A stretch of DNA of 24,369 bases, from NCBI GenBank assembly GCA_964406095.1, contig CAYOQJ010000063.1, forward strand, positions 1-24,369, read 5' to 3'. The translations under genes were made by a program, and so were the position numbers. The notes under the pieces were generated by a model. The model did no database searches, was not told where the DNA came from, and saw nothing but the letters and a program-made list of their open reading frames with translations. Numbering within the stretch: the stretch's first letter is position 1; every line of letters begins with the position of its first letter. This DNA comes from M55B167 sp964406095 (GTDB lineage: Bacteria > Verrucomicrobiota > Kiritimatiellia > RFP12 > UBA1067). This document shows positions 4,631-13,547 of the stretch, piece by piece.

Positions 4631-6823
4631 ATGAAGAATCAGAATAAATTAAACTGTCTGGCATTCTGTGTTTTTTTATGCTTGTTGGGCGGCTTTACTG
4701 CCCTATTTGCTGTTTTGACAAACGGTTGCTCGCGTTCGGAGCAAGGCGACCCGCAGCCCGAATATGCCGGTTCGGAGTCTTGTCGCGAGTGCCACGCGGT
4801 ATTTTATGAAAAGTGGGACACATCCTTTCACGGCCAGGCCATGCAACCGGTGACACGTGAATTTATAGATAAAAATCTTACACCGCTTGACAAACCTTTT
4901 AGAATAAAAGAGAGAGTTTACACCGTTGATCTGCAAAAGATGATCATGTATGAGAAATCCGATTCCGGAAAGGTCACCGAGCTTAAATTCGCACATGCCA
5001 TGGGCGGTAAAAATCTTTATTATTTTCTGACGCCCCTGGAACGGGGTAAATTGCAGGTGATGCCGCTCGCCTATGAGACCAATGACGATTACTGGTACGA
5101 TACGACCACAAGTATGATGCGGCATTTTCTGATAGATGGTGACGAGCCGCTCTCGTGGCGTGATCCGATGCTGACCTTCAACACATCCTGTTACGACTGT
5201 CATGTCAGCCAGATATCCAAAAATTATGATATTGAAACCGACACATACAAAACCGAGTGGCGTGAGCCTGGCATCAGCTGCGAGTCATGTCACGGCCCGG
5301 GCACGGAGCACAACCGCGTTTTTCGCGAGGCCGCAAAAAATGGCACGACCCCGGAAAATCTGATGCTTTCCAGTTGGGATGATTACACCCTTGAGCAGTC
5401 AAACCACGCCTGTTCAACCTGTCATGCCAAGTTTTCACCGCTCACCGATGCCTATATTCCTGGGGATAATTTCTTTGATCACTATGATCTTATCTGTTTT
5501 GAGAATCTCGATTTCAGTTGTGAAGGTCGTGATCTCGGTGAGAACTACACCTTTACACTTTGGTCGATGAACCCCTGCGTCAATGCCGGCAAACTGGATT
5601 GTGTACACTGTCACACCTCCAGCGGACGTTACCGTTTCGCCCATGAGAACCACAACGACGCCTGTGCCAAGTGTCATGCCGAACGAGTGAAAAACATCTC
5701 TCAGCATTCGCGGCATCCCTCTGACGGCAAAACCGGAATGTGCATCTCCTGTCATATGCCGATGACCAAGTTTGCTCTGATGCGGCGCAGCGACCACTCG
5801 TTCCGTCCTCCCTGTCCGGATGCTTCCGGACGTTTCGGAGGCGATTCCGCCTGCATTATCTGTCATACGGATCAAAATGAAGAGTGGGCGGCTGGTTTTG
5901 TGAACAGATGGTTCCCGCAGAGCAAATGGCAGAAAAGGATTGTCTACGAAGGCTCGCTGATCGAGGCGGCACGTGCCGCCGAATGGGAAAAGCTGCCCGA
6001 GATACTTGAGTTCATCTCCGATCCCTCTTCCGAATGGATTTTTGTGGCCTCTTTAATTCGGCTCATTCAGTTGAATCCTGATACCAAAGCCTGGGCTCCA
6101 ACTGTCCGGAAACTGACCAAACATGCTCGTCCGCTGGTGCGGGGTTCCGCTGCTGCGGCGTTGTCGCAGGACATCCAACAATTTGAAAGCGTTCAAACTC
6201 TATTGGAGTGTTTGAAGGATGATCTGCGGTTGGTGCGTGTGCGTGCGGCGACATCGCTCTCACGCTATCCCTGGCAGCGTTTGGATCAGCCAACGCAGGA
6301 TTTGATCAAAAAAGTCGAACGCGAGGTTATGGATATGTTCAGCTCAATGCCCGACGCCTGGTCCAACTACTACAACAAGGGCAATTATCTGATTGACCGT
6401 AATGATCCATCCGGTGCGATGAAGGCCTATAAGACTGCGATCAGACTGCGTCCCGATGTGATAATTTCCTATGTCAATGCGGCAGTTCTCGCTTCCCGTC
6501 AGGGTCATCTCGGAAAGGCAGTCGATTTGCTGCGGCGGGCACGCAAAGTCGAACCGGATGATGGTGCGGTCAATCTCAATCTTGGATTGGCTCTGGCTGA
6601 ACAAGGCGATGTGCCTGGTGCGATCGACTCTCTTGAAGTGGCGCTCAAAGACAGAAATTGCCGTGCCCAGGCGGCTTTCAACTGTGCTGTACTGTATGGT
6701 GACCGTAATCTGGACGAGGCGGTCAGGCTCAGTCGGATCGCCGTGCAGGCACAGCCCGACAATCAGCGTTATAAAGATACTCTGGAGTATTACAAACAGC
6801 GCAAGGCCGCACAACGGCGCTGA
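4631..6823 (+). CDS. octahaem c-type cytochrome with HEAT and TPR repeats
   Basis: The protein has 730 residues. The start at 4631 is preceded by GAGG 8 nt upstream and gives a clean N-terminal export signal; the longer frame from 4577 puts 18 poor residues before it. The hydrophobic segment ends in LTNGC, a weak lipobox, so it may be a lipoprotein facing the periplasm. Eight CXXCH haem-binding motifs occur at residues about 51, 187, 217, 261, 324, 345, 371 and 408 (CRECH, CYDCH, CESCH, CSTCH, CVHCH, CAKCH, CISCH, CIICH). The spacing resembles the cytochrome c554-like multihaem family involved in periplasmic electron transfer. Residues about 500-560 look like HEAT repeats (VRVRAATSL) and about 575-715 contain TPR units (YNKGNYLIDRNDPSGAMKAY, then NLGLALAEQGD). 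The repeats probably dock a partner protein. No redox enzyme gene is adjacent, so its electron donor and acceptor are unknown. Confidence 0.88.
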   Translation: MKNQNKLNCLAFCVFLCLLGGFTALFAVLTNGCSRSEQGDPQPEYAGSESCRECHAVFYEKWDTSFHGQAMQPVTREFIDKNLTPLDKPFRIKERVYTVDLQKMIMYEKSDSGKVTELKFAHAMGGKNLYYFLTPLERGKLQVMPLAYETNDDYWYDTTTSMMRHFLIDGDEPLSWRDPMLTFNTSCYDCHVSQISKNYDIETDTYKTEWREPGISCESCHGPGTEHNRVFREAAKNGTTPENLMLSSWDDYTLEQSNHACSTCHAKFSPLTDAYIPGDNFFDHYDLICFENLDFSCEGRDLGENYTFTLWSMNPCVNAGKLDCVHCHTSSGRYRFAHENHNDACAKCHAERVKNISQHSRHPSDGKTGMCISCHMPMTKFALMRRSDHSFRPPCPDASGRFGGDSACIICHTDQNEEWAAGFVNRWFPQSKWQKRIVYEGSLIEAARAAEWEKLPEILEFISDPSSEWIFVASLIRLIQLNPDTKAWAPTVRKLTKHARPLVRGSAAAALSQDIQQFESVQTLLECLKDDLRLVRVRAATSLSRYPWQRLDQPTQDLIKKVEREVMDMFSSMPDAWSNYYNKGNYLIDRNDPSGAMKAYKTAIRLRPDVIISYVNAAVLASRQGHLGKAVDLLRRARKVEPDDGAVNLNLGLALAEQGDVPGAIDSLEVALKDRNCRAQAAFNCAVLYGDRNLDEAVRLSRIAVQAQPDNQRYKDTLEYYKQRKAAQRR

Positions 6824-6937
6824 CAATGGCAATTGCCTCTCATCCGATCTGCGCTGGTATGGGGAGTGATCTCGGTGGAAAAGCGGAGTGTTAGCTTCTA
6901 TTTTAACATTGGAAGACAATTTTGAGCTGGTAGAAAA

Positions 6938-7906
6938 ATGAAAATAATCACAGCTGTCGATTACCTTGATGCTCTTGAACGGATGCGGAATGAGTGGCAT
7001 CAAAAATATTATGCCATGTACTCCAGCGTACTGGGTGGTGTTGTCACAGACCCCGTGTTGATGCAAGTGCCGATCGACGATCATCTGGTGCATCGTGGTG
7101 ACGGCGTGTTTGATACCTTCAAATGCGTTGCTCGCGGCGCCTACAATCTTGAACCTCATCTACTGCGTCTGCAGCGTTCCGCCGCCGCTATCGCTTTGAG
7201 TTGGCCAGGCGGTCTTGATGAGATCAGAACGCTGACGCTGGAAACGCTACGTGTGGCCGACCGCTCCGACTGCACCGCGCGTATCATTCTGGCACGTGGC
7301 CCCGGATCATTTGGTGTCAGTCCATACGAGTCGCCTACGCCGGCTCTTTATATTATGGTTTATGCGTCTGGCATCCCTTTTATGCAACGTAAGCCGGAGG
7401 GCGCCGATGTGCGTCGTAGCTGTATTCCGGTTAAACCGGCCAGATTTGCTACGGTCAAAAACTGCAACTATTTGCCGAATGTAATGATGAAAAAAGAGGC
7501 GGTTGATTGGGGAGTGGATTTTGTGGTCGGATTTGATTCGGAAGGTTTTATGACCGAGGGTGCGACAGAAAATTTCGGTATTATAACCCGCTCAGGTGAC
7601 TTGCTCTTTCCGCGTATGAAGAAGGTACTGGATGGCACAACCATGCAGCGTGTTATGGAACTGGCTGAGCAACTGGTGAAAGAACGGATTTTGAGATTTG
7701 TGGGTTTCGGTGATATCACTCTCGCTGAAGTACGCAGTGCCTGTGAACTGCTGGTTGTGGGCACAACACTCAATGTGGTTTGTGTGCGCAGTTTTGATGG
7801 TGCTCCGGTAGGTGATGATGGCAGGCCAGGGCTTGTGGGTCTGCGTCTGAATACCATGTTGAGTGATGACATCAGGAACAATTCGGCCTTGCGAACCGAG
7901 TATTAG
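6938..7906 (+). CDS. class IV PLP-dependent aminotransferase/lyase
   Basis: This 322-residue fold-type IV PLP enzyme belongs to a group that includes branched-chain aminotransferase, D-amino acid aminotransferase and 4-amino-4-deoxychorismate lyase. Seen motifs are HRGDGVFDTF near residue 50, the PLP-lysine region VKNCNYLPNVMMKKEA, and EGATENFGI, where the glutamate contacts the pyridine nitrogen of the cofactor. The C-terminal VGTTLNVV matches the cofactor phosphate loop. The first ~30 residues are longer than in typical PabC. The sequence alone does not separate lyase from aminotransferase activity. It sits 73 bp upstream of purL on the same strand and may be co-transcribed; PurL makes purines, so this does not settle the substrate. 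Only a weak GGT-containing ribosome binding site precedes the ATG. Confidence 0.85.
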   Translation: MKIITAVDYLDALERMRNEWHQKYYAMYSSVLGGVVTDPVLMQVPIDDHLVHRGDGVFDTFKCVARGAYNLEPHLLRLQRSAAAIALSWPGGLDEIRTLTLETLRVADRSDCTARIILARGPGSFGVSPYESPTPALYIMVYASGIPFMQRKPEGADVRRSCIPVKPARFATVKNCNYLPNVMMKKEAVDWGVDFVVGFDSEGFMTEGATENFGIITRSGDLLFPRMKKVLDGTTMQRVMELAEQLVKERILRFVGFGDITLAEVRSACELLVVGTTLNVVCVRSFDGAPVGDDGRPGLVGLRLNTMLSDDIRNNSALRTEY

Positions 7907-7979
7907 CATACGGCTAGCCGATTTTTTGGAGAAATAGTCGCGCAGGAAACAGTTTATAAGGGTAGAGGAATCAAAATCA

Positions 7980-10900
7980 ATGAAACCGTTTGTTTTACAG
8001 GGTACAACCGTATTTTCAGAGTTCAGATTGGAAGCGTTAATCAAAGCTCTTGGTGAGGCTCTGAACGAATCGCGTAATATCACAATCGAATCCCGCTACA
8101 TCTATCTTCTTGAAACCGATGCCGAACCTAATGCAGCCACAATTGAAAGAGCTTGCACACTGCTGGACGCCGTTGTCGGCGGGGGACTCGCTGGAGGATT
8201 TTATATTGCACCGCGCAAAGGCACAATCTCCCCTTGGTCATCCAAGGCCACCGATATTTTCAAGAATTGCGCTATCGTTGACATCAAACGGGTCGAGCGG
8301 GCAGTGCAGGTGTTGATATGTCAGGGTGGTTGTGAGCTCTCTTTGAACGATCTGACGGCGGCCCGTCATGTCCTGCACGATCGCATGACCGAGGGGCTTT
8401 ACACCTCCCTGGATGACATTTTTGAGCACCGTCAACCTGCTCCCGGAAAGGTTTTTGATCTTCTGGAGTTGGGTATTGACGCGCTGATGCAGGCCAATGT
8501 GGATATGGGTCTTGCGCTGAGTGAGGATGAGATCGAGTATCTTTTCGCGAATTACACCCGTGCCGTACGTAATCCTACCGATACCGAATTGGTGATGTTC
8601 GCACAGGTTAACTCTGAGCACTGTCGACACAAAATTTTCAATGCCGACTGGATTGTGGATGGTGAAGTTCAGCAGATGTCGTTGTTTCAAATGATAAAGA
8701 ACACCCATCGGCTACATCCTGAGGGTACACTGGTGGCGTATGCCGATAACTCCGGTGTTGTTGAAGGCTTCAGCTTTGAAGGTTTTGCAATTAAAGGAAG
8801 CGAGAGAGTTTACAGTTTTGCGCAGGAGCAGGTCGATCTGCTGATGAAGGTGGAGACCCACAATCATCCCACCGCGATCTCGCCTTTTCCCGGTGCCGCG
8901 ACCGGCGTAGGTGGAGAAATCCGTGATGAGGCGGCGACCGGAACCGGTTCCAAGACCAAGGCCGGCATCTCCGGTTTTATGGTCTCTGATTTGAAGATAC
9001 CCGGTTTTATTATGCCCTGGGAGAAGGATTATGCCGAGTTTCCCGGGCGACTGGCTTCACCGCTGGATATTATGCTGGAAGGACCGATTGGCGGGGCTTC
9101 GTTTGGCAATGAGTTCGGCAGACCGCAGCTCTGCGGCTTCTTCCGTACATATGAAGAGCTGGTCTGTGACTGCTACATCGGATATCACAAGCCGATTATG
9201 CTAGCCGGTGGAATGGGCAGCATATATCGAGGGCAGGTCTACAAAAAAGCTGTCAAACCGGGCTCTCTGATTGCTCAGATCGGCGGTCCCGCTATGCGCA
9301 TTGGTCTGGGTGGCGGAGCGGCCTCATCCATGGATACCGGCCGCAATGCCGAGAAGCTGGATTTTGATTCCGTGCAGCGTGGTAATGCTGAGATTGAACG
9401 ACGTTGTCAGGAGGTGATTGATGCCTGTGTGGCACTTGGTACTGAAAATCCGATTATCAGCATTCACGATATCGGTGCCGGTGGACTCTCCAACGGTTGT
9501 CCTGAGCTGGTTCAGGAGACCGGTGCTGAATTTGCGTTGCGCGCCGTGCATAATGAAGAGAGCTCCATGACTCCCATGGAAATCTGGTGTTGCGAGGCGC
9601 AGGAGCGCTATGTGCTGGCAATCGCTCCGCACACACGTGAACTCTTTGAAAATATCTGCCGACGTGAACGCTGCCCGGTGGCTTTTATCGGCACCGCCCG
9701 CGATGACCAGCGTCTGATCCTCACCGATTCCCACTTTGGCGACAATCCGATCGACATAGATATTCGTGTATTGTTGGGCAAACCACCCAGAATGACGCGC
9801 GATGTCAAGCACTTCGACTCTATGCCGCCTAACCTTGCCTTCAATTCGGTAACCCCGATGGAAGCTCTCGAAAGAGTGTTGCGGTTGCCTGCCGTGGCAG
9901 ACAAAACCTTTCTGATCACTATCACCGACCGCACGGTTACCGGATTGGTTTATCGCGATCAGATGTGCGGTCCGTATCAGCTTCCCGTGGCTGATTCAGC
10001 CGTCACCATCTCCGGTTACAAATGTTATAGTGGCGAAGCCATGGCAGCGGGTGAACGCACACCGGTTGCGCTGATCAACGGCCCGGCTTCGGCCCGTATG
10101 GCGATCGGTGAAGCTCTGACCAACATTGCCGCCAACGACATCGGAGCGATCGGAGAGATAAAACTCTCGGCCAACTGGATGTGTGCCTGTGGTGAGGAAG
10201 GTGAAGACGCCCGGCTTTTCGATACAGTCAGAACCGTCGGCATAGAGTTCTGCCCCGACCTTGGAATTGCGGTGCCGGTCGGTAAGGACTCTCTCTCCAT
10301 GCGCACGCTCTGGCATGATAGCCGTGGCGAGGAGCATAAACAGCGTGCGCCGCTCTCTTTGATTATCAGTGCCTTCGCGCCGGTACGTGATGTTCGCAGA
10401 AGTGTGACCCCTGATTTCAAGCCGGGAAGTTCACAGCTGCTGCTGATAGATATTGGTCGTGGAATCAATCGACTGGGAGCCAGTGCGCTTGCCCAGGTTT
10501 ACAATCAGGTCGGCAACCGCAGCGCGGACATACAGGATGCTGCTTTACTCAGATCCTTTTTCGAAGCTGTTCAGTCGCTGGTCGCTCGTGAACTTTTAAT
10601 GGCTTATCATGACCGCTCGGATGGCGGAGTTGTGACAACACTTGCGGAGATGGCAGTCAGCTCCGGGCGCGGTGTAGAGGTCACTCTGCCCGGTTGTGAT
10701 GTGCTGGCCGCCCTGTTCAATGAGGAACTCGGTGCGGTTCTGCAGGTGGCGGAAAATCAGGTGGAAACGGTACTCGAATTGCTGGCGGAGCACGACATAG
10801 CGGCAGGGTTGGTTCACAAGATTGGCACGGTTCTCGACAACCGTGATTTTTCAGTTGCAGTGGATGGCGTCAAAGTGATTAAAACCGATATTGCCTGGCT

Positions 10901-11849
10901 GCGGAAACAGTGGTCGGCATTGAGCCATCGCATGCAGACATTGCGAGACAACCCTGCGTGTGCGTTGCAGGAGTATGAAAACGGTCGCGATGAGCATGAT
11001 CCTGGTCTGCAGTTTAAACTAACCTATCAACCTGATCAGGAAGTTCAACTGATGGATATCGTGGTCAGTTCGCCTCCGCGTATAGCTGTGCTACGCGAAC
11101 AGGGGGTCAACGGTCACGTTGAAATGGCAGCGGCTTTTACACTGGCCGGTTTTGATGCGGTTGATGTTCACATGACCGATCTTTTGCACGGTTCGGCCGA
11201 TCTGGCGGATTTCAATGGGCTGGTGGCCTGCGGCGGATTTTCCTATGGTGATGTTCTGGGGGCCGGATCGGGATGGGCGCGTAACATTCTTTACAATTCA
11301 ACATTGGCCAAAATGTTCAAATGCTTTTTTGAGCGTCCGGATACCTTCACCCTTGGTGTCTGTAATGGTTGTCAGATGGTCGCCCAGCTGAAGGATATTG
11401 TTCCGGGCGCGGAACATTGGCCACGCTTTGTCCGCAATACGTCACAGCAGTTTGAAGCACGTTTTGCCACAGTTGAGGTTCTGGATTCGCCCTCGATCCT
11501 GCTTAAAGAGATGCAGGGGTCGCGTATACCCGTGGCGGTGGCGCATGGTGAGGGGCGCGTGCAGTTTGACTCTGCTGAGGCAGAGTGTGGTGCTCTGCCG
11601 GTGCTGCGCTTCACTGATAATCGTGGCACGGCCACGGAACGCTATCCCTGGAATCCCAACGGTTCAGCGCATGGACTGACCGGGTTCACTACTGTTGATG
11701 GGCGTGTCACAGTCATGATGCCTCATCCTGAACGCGGATTCCGGGCTGTGCAACTCTCTTATAGACCTCAGGAGATGTTCACCGCCGAAGCCGGACCCTG
11801 GATGCGGATGTTCCGCAACGCCTATTGCTTTGCGGTTCGTGATCATTAG
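7980..11849 (+). CDS. purL: phosphoribosylformylglycinamidine synthase, large single-chain form
   Basis: FGAM synthase converts FGAR, glutamine and ATP to FGAM in step four of purine synthesis in the cytosol. The 1289 residues match the large form (about 1300) found in gammaproteobacteria and eukaryotes, rather than the split PurS/PurL/PurQ enzyme. The N-terminal PurS-like domain is followed by the ATP-binding core, with VETHNHPTAISPFPGAATG and GGGAASSMDTG. The glutaminase domain runs from about residue 1030 to the end. Its nucleophile is Cys1128 in GVCNGCQM, and His1249 and Glu1251 in PHPERG complete the triad. AGAGGAA lies just before the ATG. dnaB follows after 61 bp. Nothing appears truncated. 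Confidence 0.97.
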   Translation: MKPFVLQGTTVFSEFRLEALIKALGEALNESRNITIESRYIYLLETDAEPNAATIERACTLLDAVVGGGLAGGFYIAPRKGTISPWSSKATDIFKNCAIVDIKRVERAVQVLICQGGCELSLNDLTAARHVLHDRMTEGLYTSLDDIFEHRQPAPGKVFDLLELGIDALMQANVDMGLALSEDEIEYLFANYTRAVRNPTDTELVMFAQVNSEHCRHKIFNADWIVDGEVQQMSLFQMIKNTHRLHPEGTLVAYADNSGVVEGFSFEGFAIKGSERVYSFAQEQVDLLMKVETHNHPTAISPFPGAATGVGGEIRDEAATGTGSKTKAGISGFMVSDLKIPGFIMPWEKDYAEFPGRLASPLDIMLEGPIGGASFGNEFGRPQLCGFFRTYEELVCDCYIGYHKPIMLAGGMGSIYRGQVYKKAVKPGSLIAQIGGPAMRIGLGGGAASSMDTGRNAEKLDFDSVQRGNAEIERRCQEVIDACVALGTENPIISIHDIGAGGLSNGCPELVQETGAEFALRAVHNEESSMTPMEIWCCEAQERYVLAIAPHTRELFENICRRERCPVAFIGTARDDQRLILTDSHFGDNPIDIDIRVLLGKPPRMTRDVKHFDSMPPNLAFNSVTPMEALERVLRLPAVADKTFLITITDRTVTGLVYRDQMCGPYQLPVADSAVTISGYKCYSGEAMAAGERTPVALINGPASARMAIGEALTNIAANDIGAIGEIKLSANWMCACGEEGEDARLFDTVRTVGIEFCPDLGIAVPVGKDSLSMRTLWHDSRGEEHKQRAPLSLIISAFAPVRDVRRSVTPDFKPGSSQLLLIDIGRGINRLGASALAQVYNQVGNRSADIQDAALLRSFFEAVQSLVARELLMAYHDRSDGGVVTTLAEMAVSSGRGVEVTLPGCDVLAALFNEELGAVLQVAENQVETVLELLAEHDIAAGLVHKIGTVLDNRDFSVAVDGVKVIKTDIAWLRKQWSALSHRMQTLRDNPACALQEYENGRDEHDPGLQFKLTYQPDQEVQLMDIVVSSPPRIAVLREQGVNGHVEMAAAFTLAGFDAVDVHMTDLLHGSADLADFNGLVACGGFSYGDVLGAGSGWARNILYNSTLAKMFKCFFERPDTFTLGVCNGCQMVAQLKDIVPGAEHWPRFVRNTSQQFEARFATVEVLDSPSILLKEMQGSRIPVAVAHGEGRVQFDSAEAECGALPVLRFTDNRGTATERYPWNPNGSAHGLTGFTTVDGRVTVMMPHPERGFRAVQLSYRPQEMFTAEAGPWMRMFRNAYCFAVRDH

Positions 11850-11910
11850 AAGGGCACGTAACCGCGCCCGTCTTGGATGAATTACTGAGAAGCGAAAAAA
11901 GGAGTTTTAA

Positions 11911-13356
11911 ATGTCTCAGGAGATTGAAAACATCAAAAGTGCTTTGCGTGCGCCACCATCCAGCAAAGAGGCAGAAAGCGGGGTGCTTGGTTCCATCCTG
12001 CTTGATAGTCAGCGCGTGATGGATATTTGCGAGCAGAATGCGCTCACGGCGGAAAGTTTCTATGAAAAGCGCAACCAACTGATTTATGAAACACTCAGAA
12101 GCATGTCGCATGCTTCGCTTACGATCGATACCCTGACTGTCTGTGAAAAATTGCGCACTATGAATATCCTCGATGACTGCGGTGGTGTCAGTTATATTCA
12201 GTCGCTGATTGATCAGACACCGACCGCCGCACACTCAGAGTATTACGTAGGCATTGTGCGCCAGAAACATCTGCTGCGTACCATCATCCGCTATGCGCGT
12301 GAGGCCGAGGCCGACTGCTATCGTGAATCAACCAGTGCCGATCTGCTGCTGGGCGAAATCGAACAGAAGTTTCTCAGCATCGCCGATCACAAGGATGGTT
12401 CCACTATCAACTGGCCGCAGGCTATCAACAATACGGTCAATTATGTTGATCGCCTTTTCGCTCTGGGTGCCGGAGGTGTAGCCGGGCTGCCCTGCGGTTT
12501 AATGAACCTTGACAGGAAACTCAAAGGTTTGCGCAACGGTGAAATGATTGTTCTGGCGGCACGTCCCTCTATGGGCAAAACTTCGCTGGCCATGAATATA
12601 GTAGAGTGTGTTTCCTCTGGAAAAAATATTTATGGACAGCCGATGAAAGCCGATCACAACCGCCGACATCCGGTCGGAGTCTTTTCTTTGGAGATGTCAA
12701 CCGAATCACTGGCATTACGCATGTTGTGCGGTATGGCCGGGGTGCCCGCTTTTAAGATCGATCAGGGTATGCTAAACCGTAAAAAGGTCAATACCGCTCT
12801 GACCCGCACCGCCGGTGAGCTCAAGGATGCTCCGATTTTTGTTGATGACACTGGCGGTTTGGATGTGATGGATATGCGTGCCCGGGCGCGGCGCATGAAA
12901 AAGCGGTATAAAATCGAGTTGCTAGTGATTGACTATCTGCAGCTTTGCCACTATCGTGAATTTGCCCGTCAGGGTCGTCAGATTGAGACTTCGCAGATAT
13001 CAGGACAGATCAAAGCTATGGCCAAAGAGCTGAATATACCGGTGATCGTACTTAGCCAGTTGAGTCGTAATCCCGAGCAGCGCGGCGATAAAACCCAGAA
13101 ACCCAAGCTTTCCGATCTGCGCGATTCCGGCGCGATAGAGCAGGATGCCGATGTAGTTCTGTTGTTGCGTCGTCCGTGCAAAGCGCCCAAGGATGAAGAG
13201 CATGATGACCTGCGACTCGCAATTGTGGATGTGGCTAAACACCGTAACGGACCGACCGGCGAGGTACGCTTGGATTTCGATGAGGAGCTGACCCGTTTCG
13301 GCAACCGCACGGATACTGAGAGTGACACCTCTGGTTTTAATGTCAGAGATGAATGA
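11911..13356 (+). CDS. dnaB: replicative DNA helicase DnaB
   Basis: DnaB is the hexameric 5'-3' helicase of the replication fork. The protein has 481 residues, a normal length. The N-terminal domain (PPSSKEAESGVLGSILLD) is the primase-interacting helical domain. The RecA-like core has Walker A ARPSMGKTSLAMNI (Lys223), the FSLEMS motif, Walker B LLVIDYLQL (Asp341), SQLSRNPEQR, and RDSGAIEQDADVV near the C-terminus. No intein is present. A run of about 15 extra residues between Walker A and FSLEMS (GKNIYGQPMKADHNRRHP) is longer than in E. coli. A ribosome binding site AAGGAG lies 7 nt upstream of the ATG. Its partners (rplI, radA) are not adjacent; it follows purL instead. Confidence 0.97.
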   Translation: MSQEIENIKSALRAPPSSKEAESGVLGSILLDSQRVMDICEQNALTAESFYEKRNQLIYETLRSMSHASLTIDTLTVCEKLRTMNILDDCGGVSYIQSLIDQTPTAAHSEYYVGIVRQKHLLRTIIRYAREAEADCYRESTSADLLLGEIEQKFLSIADHKDGSTINWPQAINNTVNYVDRLFALGAGGVAGLPCGLMNLDRKLKGLRNGEMIVLAARPSMGKTSLAMNIVECVSSGKNIYGQPMKADHNRRHPVGVFSLEMSTESLALRMLCGMAGVPAFKIDQGMLNRKKVNTALTRTAGELKDAPIFVDDTGGLDVMDMRARARRMKKRYKIELLVIDYLQLCHYREFARQGRQIETSQISGQIKAMAKELNIPVIVLSQLSRNPEQRGDKTQKPKLSDLRDSGAIEQDADVVLLLRRPCKAPKDEEHDDLRLAIVDVAKHRNGPTGEVRLDFDEELTRFGNRTDTESDTSGFNVRDE

Positions 13357-13360
13357 TAGC

Positions 13361-13420
13361 GGACAGACAGTGCCGCAAGCAGTCGGCTACGCAAACAAAC
13401 ATCAAGGAACCGGTCTGTCC
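13361..13420. repeat. inverted repeat downstream of dnaB
   Basis: GGACAGAC (13361-13368) and GTCTGTCC (13413-13420) are perfect 8-bp complements separated by 44 nt, starting 4 bp after the dnaB stop codon. No T-run follows, so a terminator is doubtful. It may form the 3' end of the dnaB transcript. The interval 13357-13547 has no convincing gene. Confidence 0.4.
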
Positions 13421-13507
13421 CTCTTTCTCCAGGTTCTGCCGAGCAGCGACGCAGGGGATCAAGAAAAGTTGACATATTACTATTTGCGGACGCTGACAAA
13501 AAATAAT

Positions 13508-13535
13508 TTCACGGTCGTATTTTAACTGATACAAT
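13508..13535 (+). promoter_or_regulatory. possible promoter of the Ser/Thr kinase gene
   Basis: TTCACG (13508-13513) and TACAAT (13530-13535) are spaced by 16 bp. Transcription would start around 13542, at or just before the GTG/ATG start codons, which would leave almost no leader. No Shine-Dalgarno sequence is visible there. The match is moderate. Confidence 0.35.
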
Positions 13536-13547
13536 CGCAGTGTGAAT

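Noticed and set aside
6344..7159. 271-codon minus-strand ORF
   Set aside because: It is antisense to the TPR part of the cytochrome and the start of the aminotransferase, both strongly supported; no family resemblance is visible.
11852..11872. GGGC...GCCC inverted repeat between purL and dnaB as terminator
   Set aside because: The stem is only four pairs and no T-run follows.
13322..13525. 67-codon plus-strand ORF overlapping the dnaB end
   Set aside because: It starts inside dnaB in another frame, has no ribosome binding site and does not resemble a known family.
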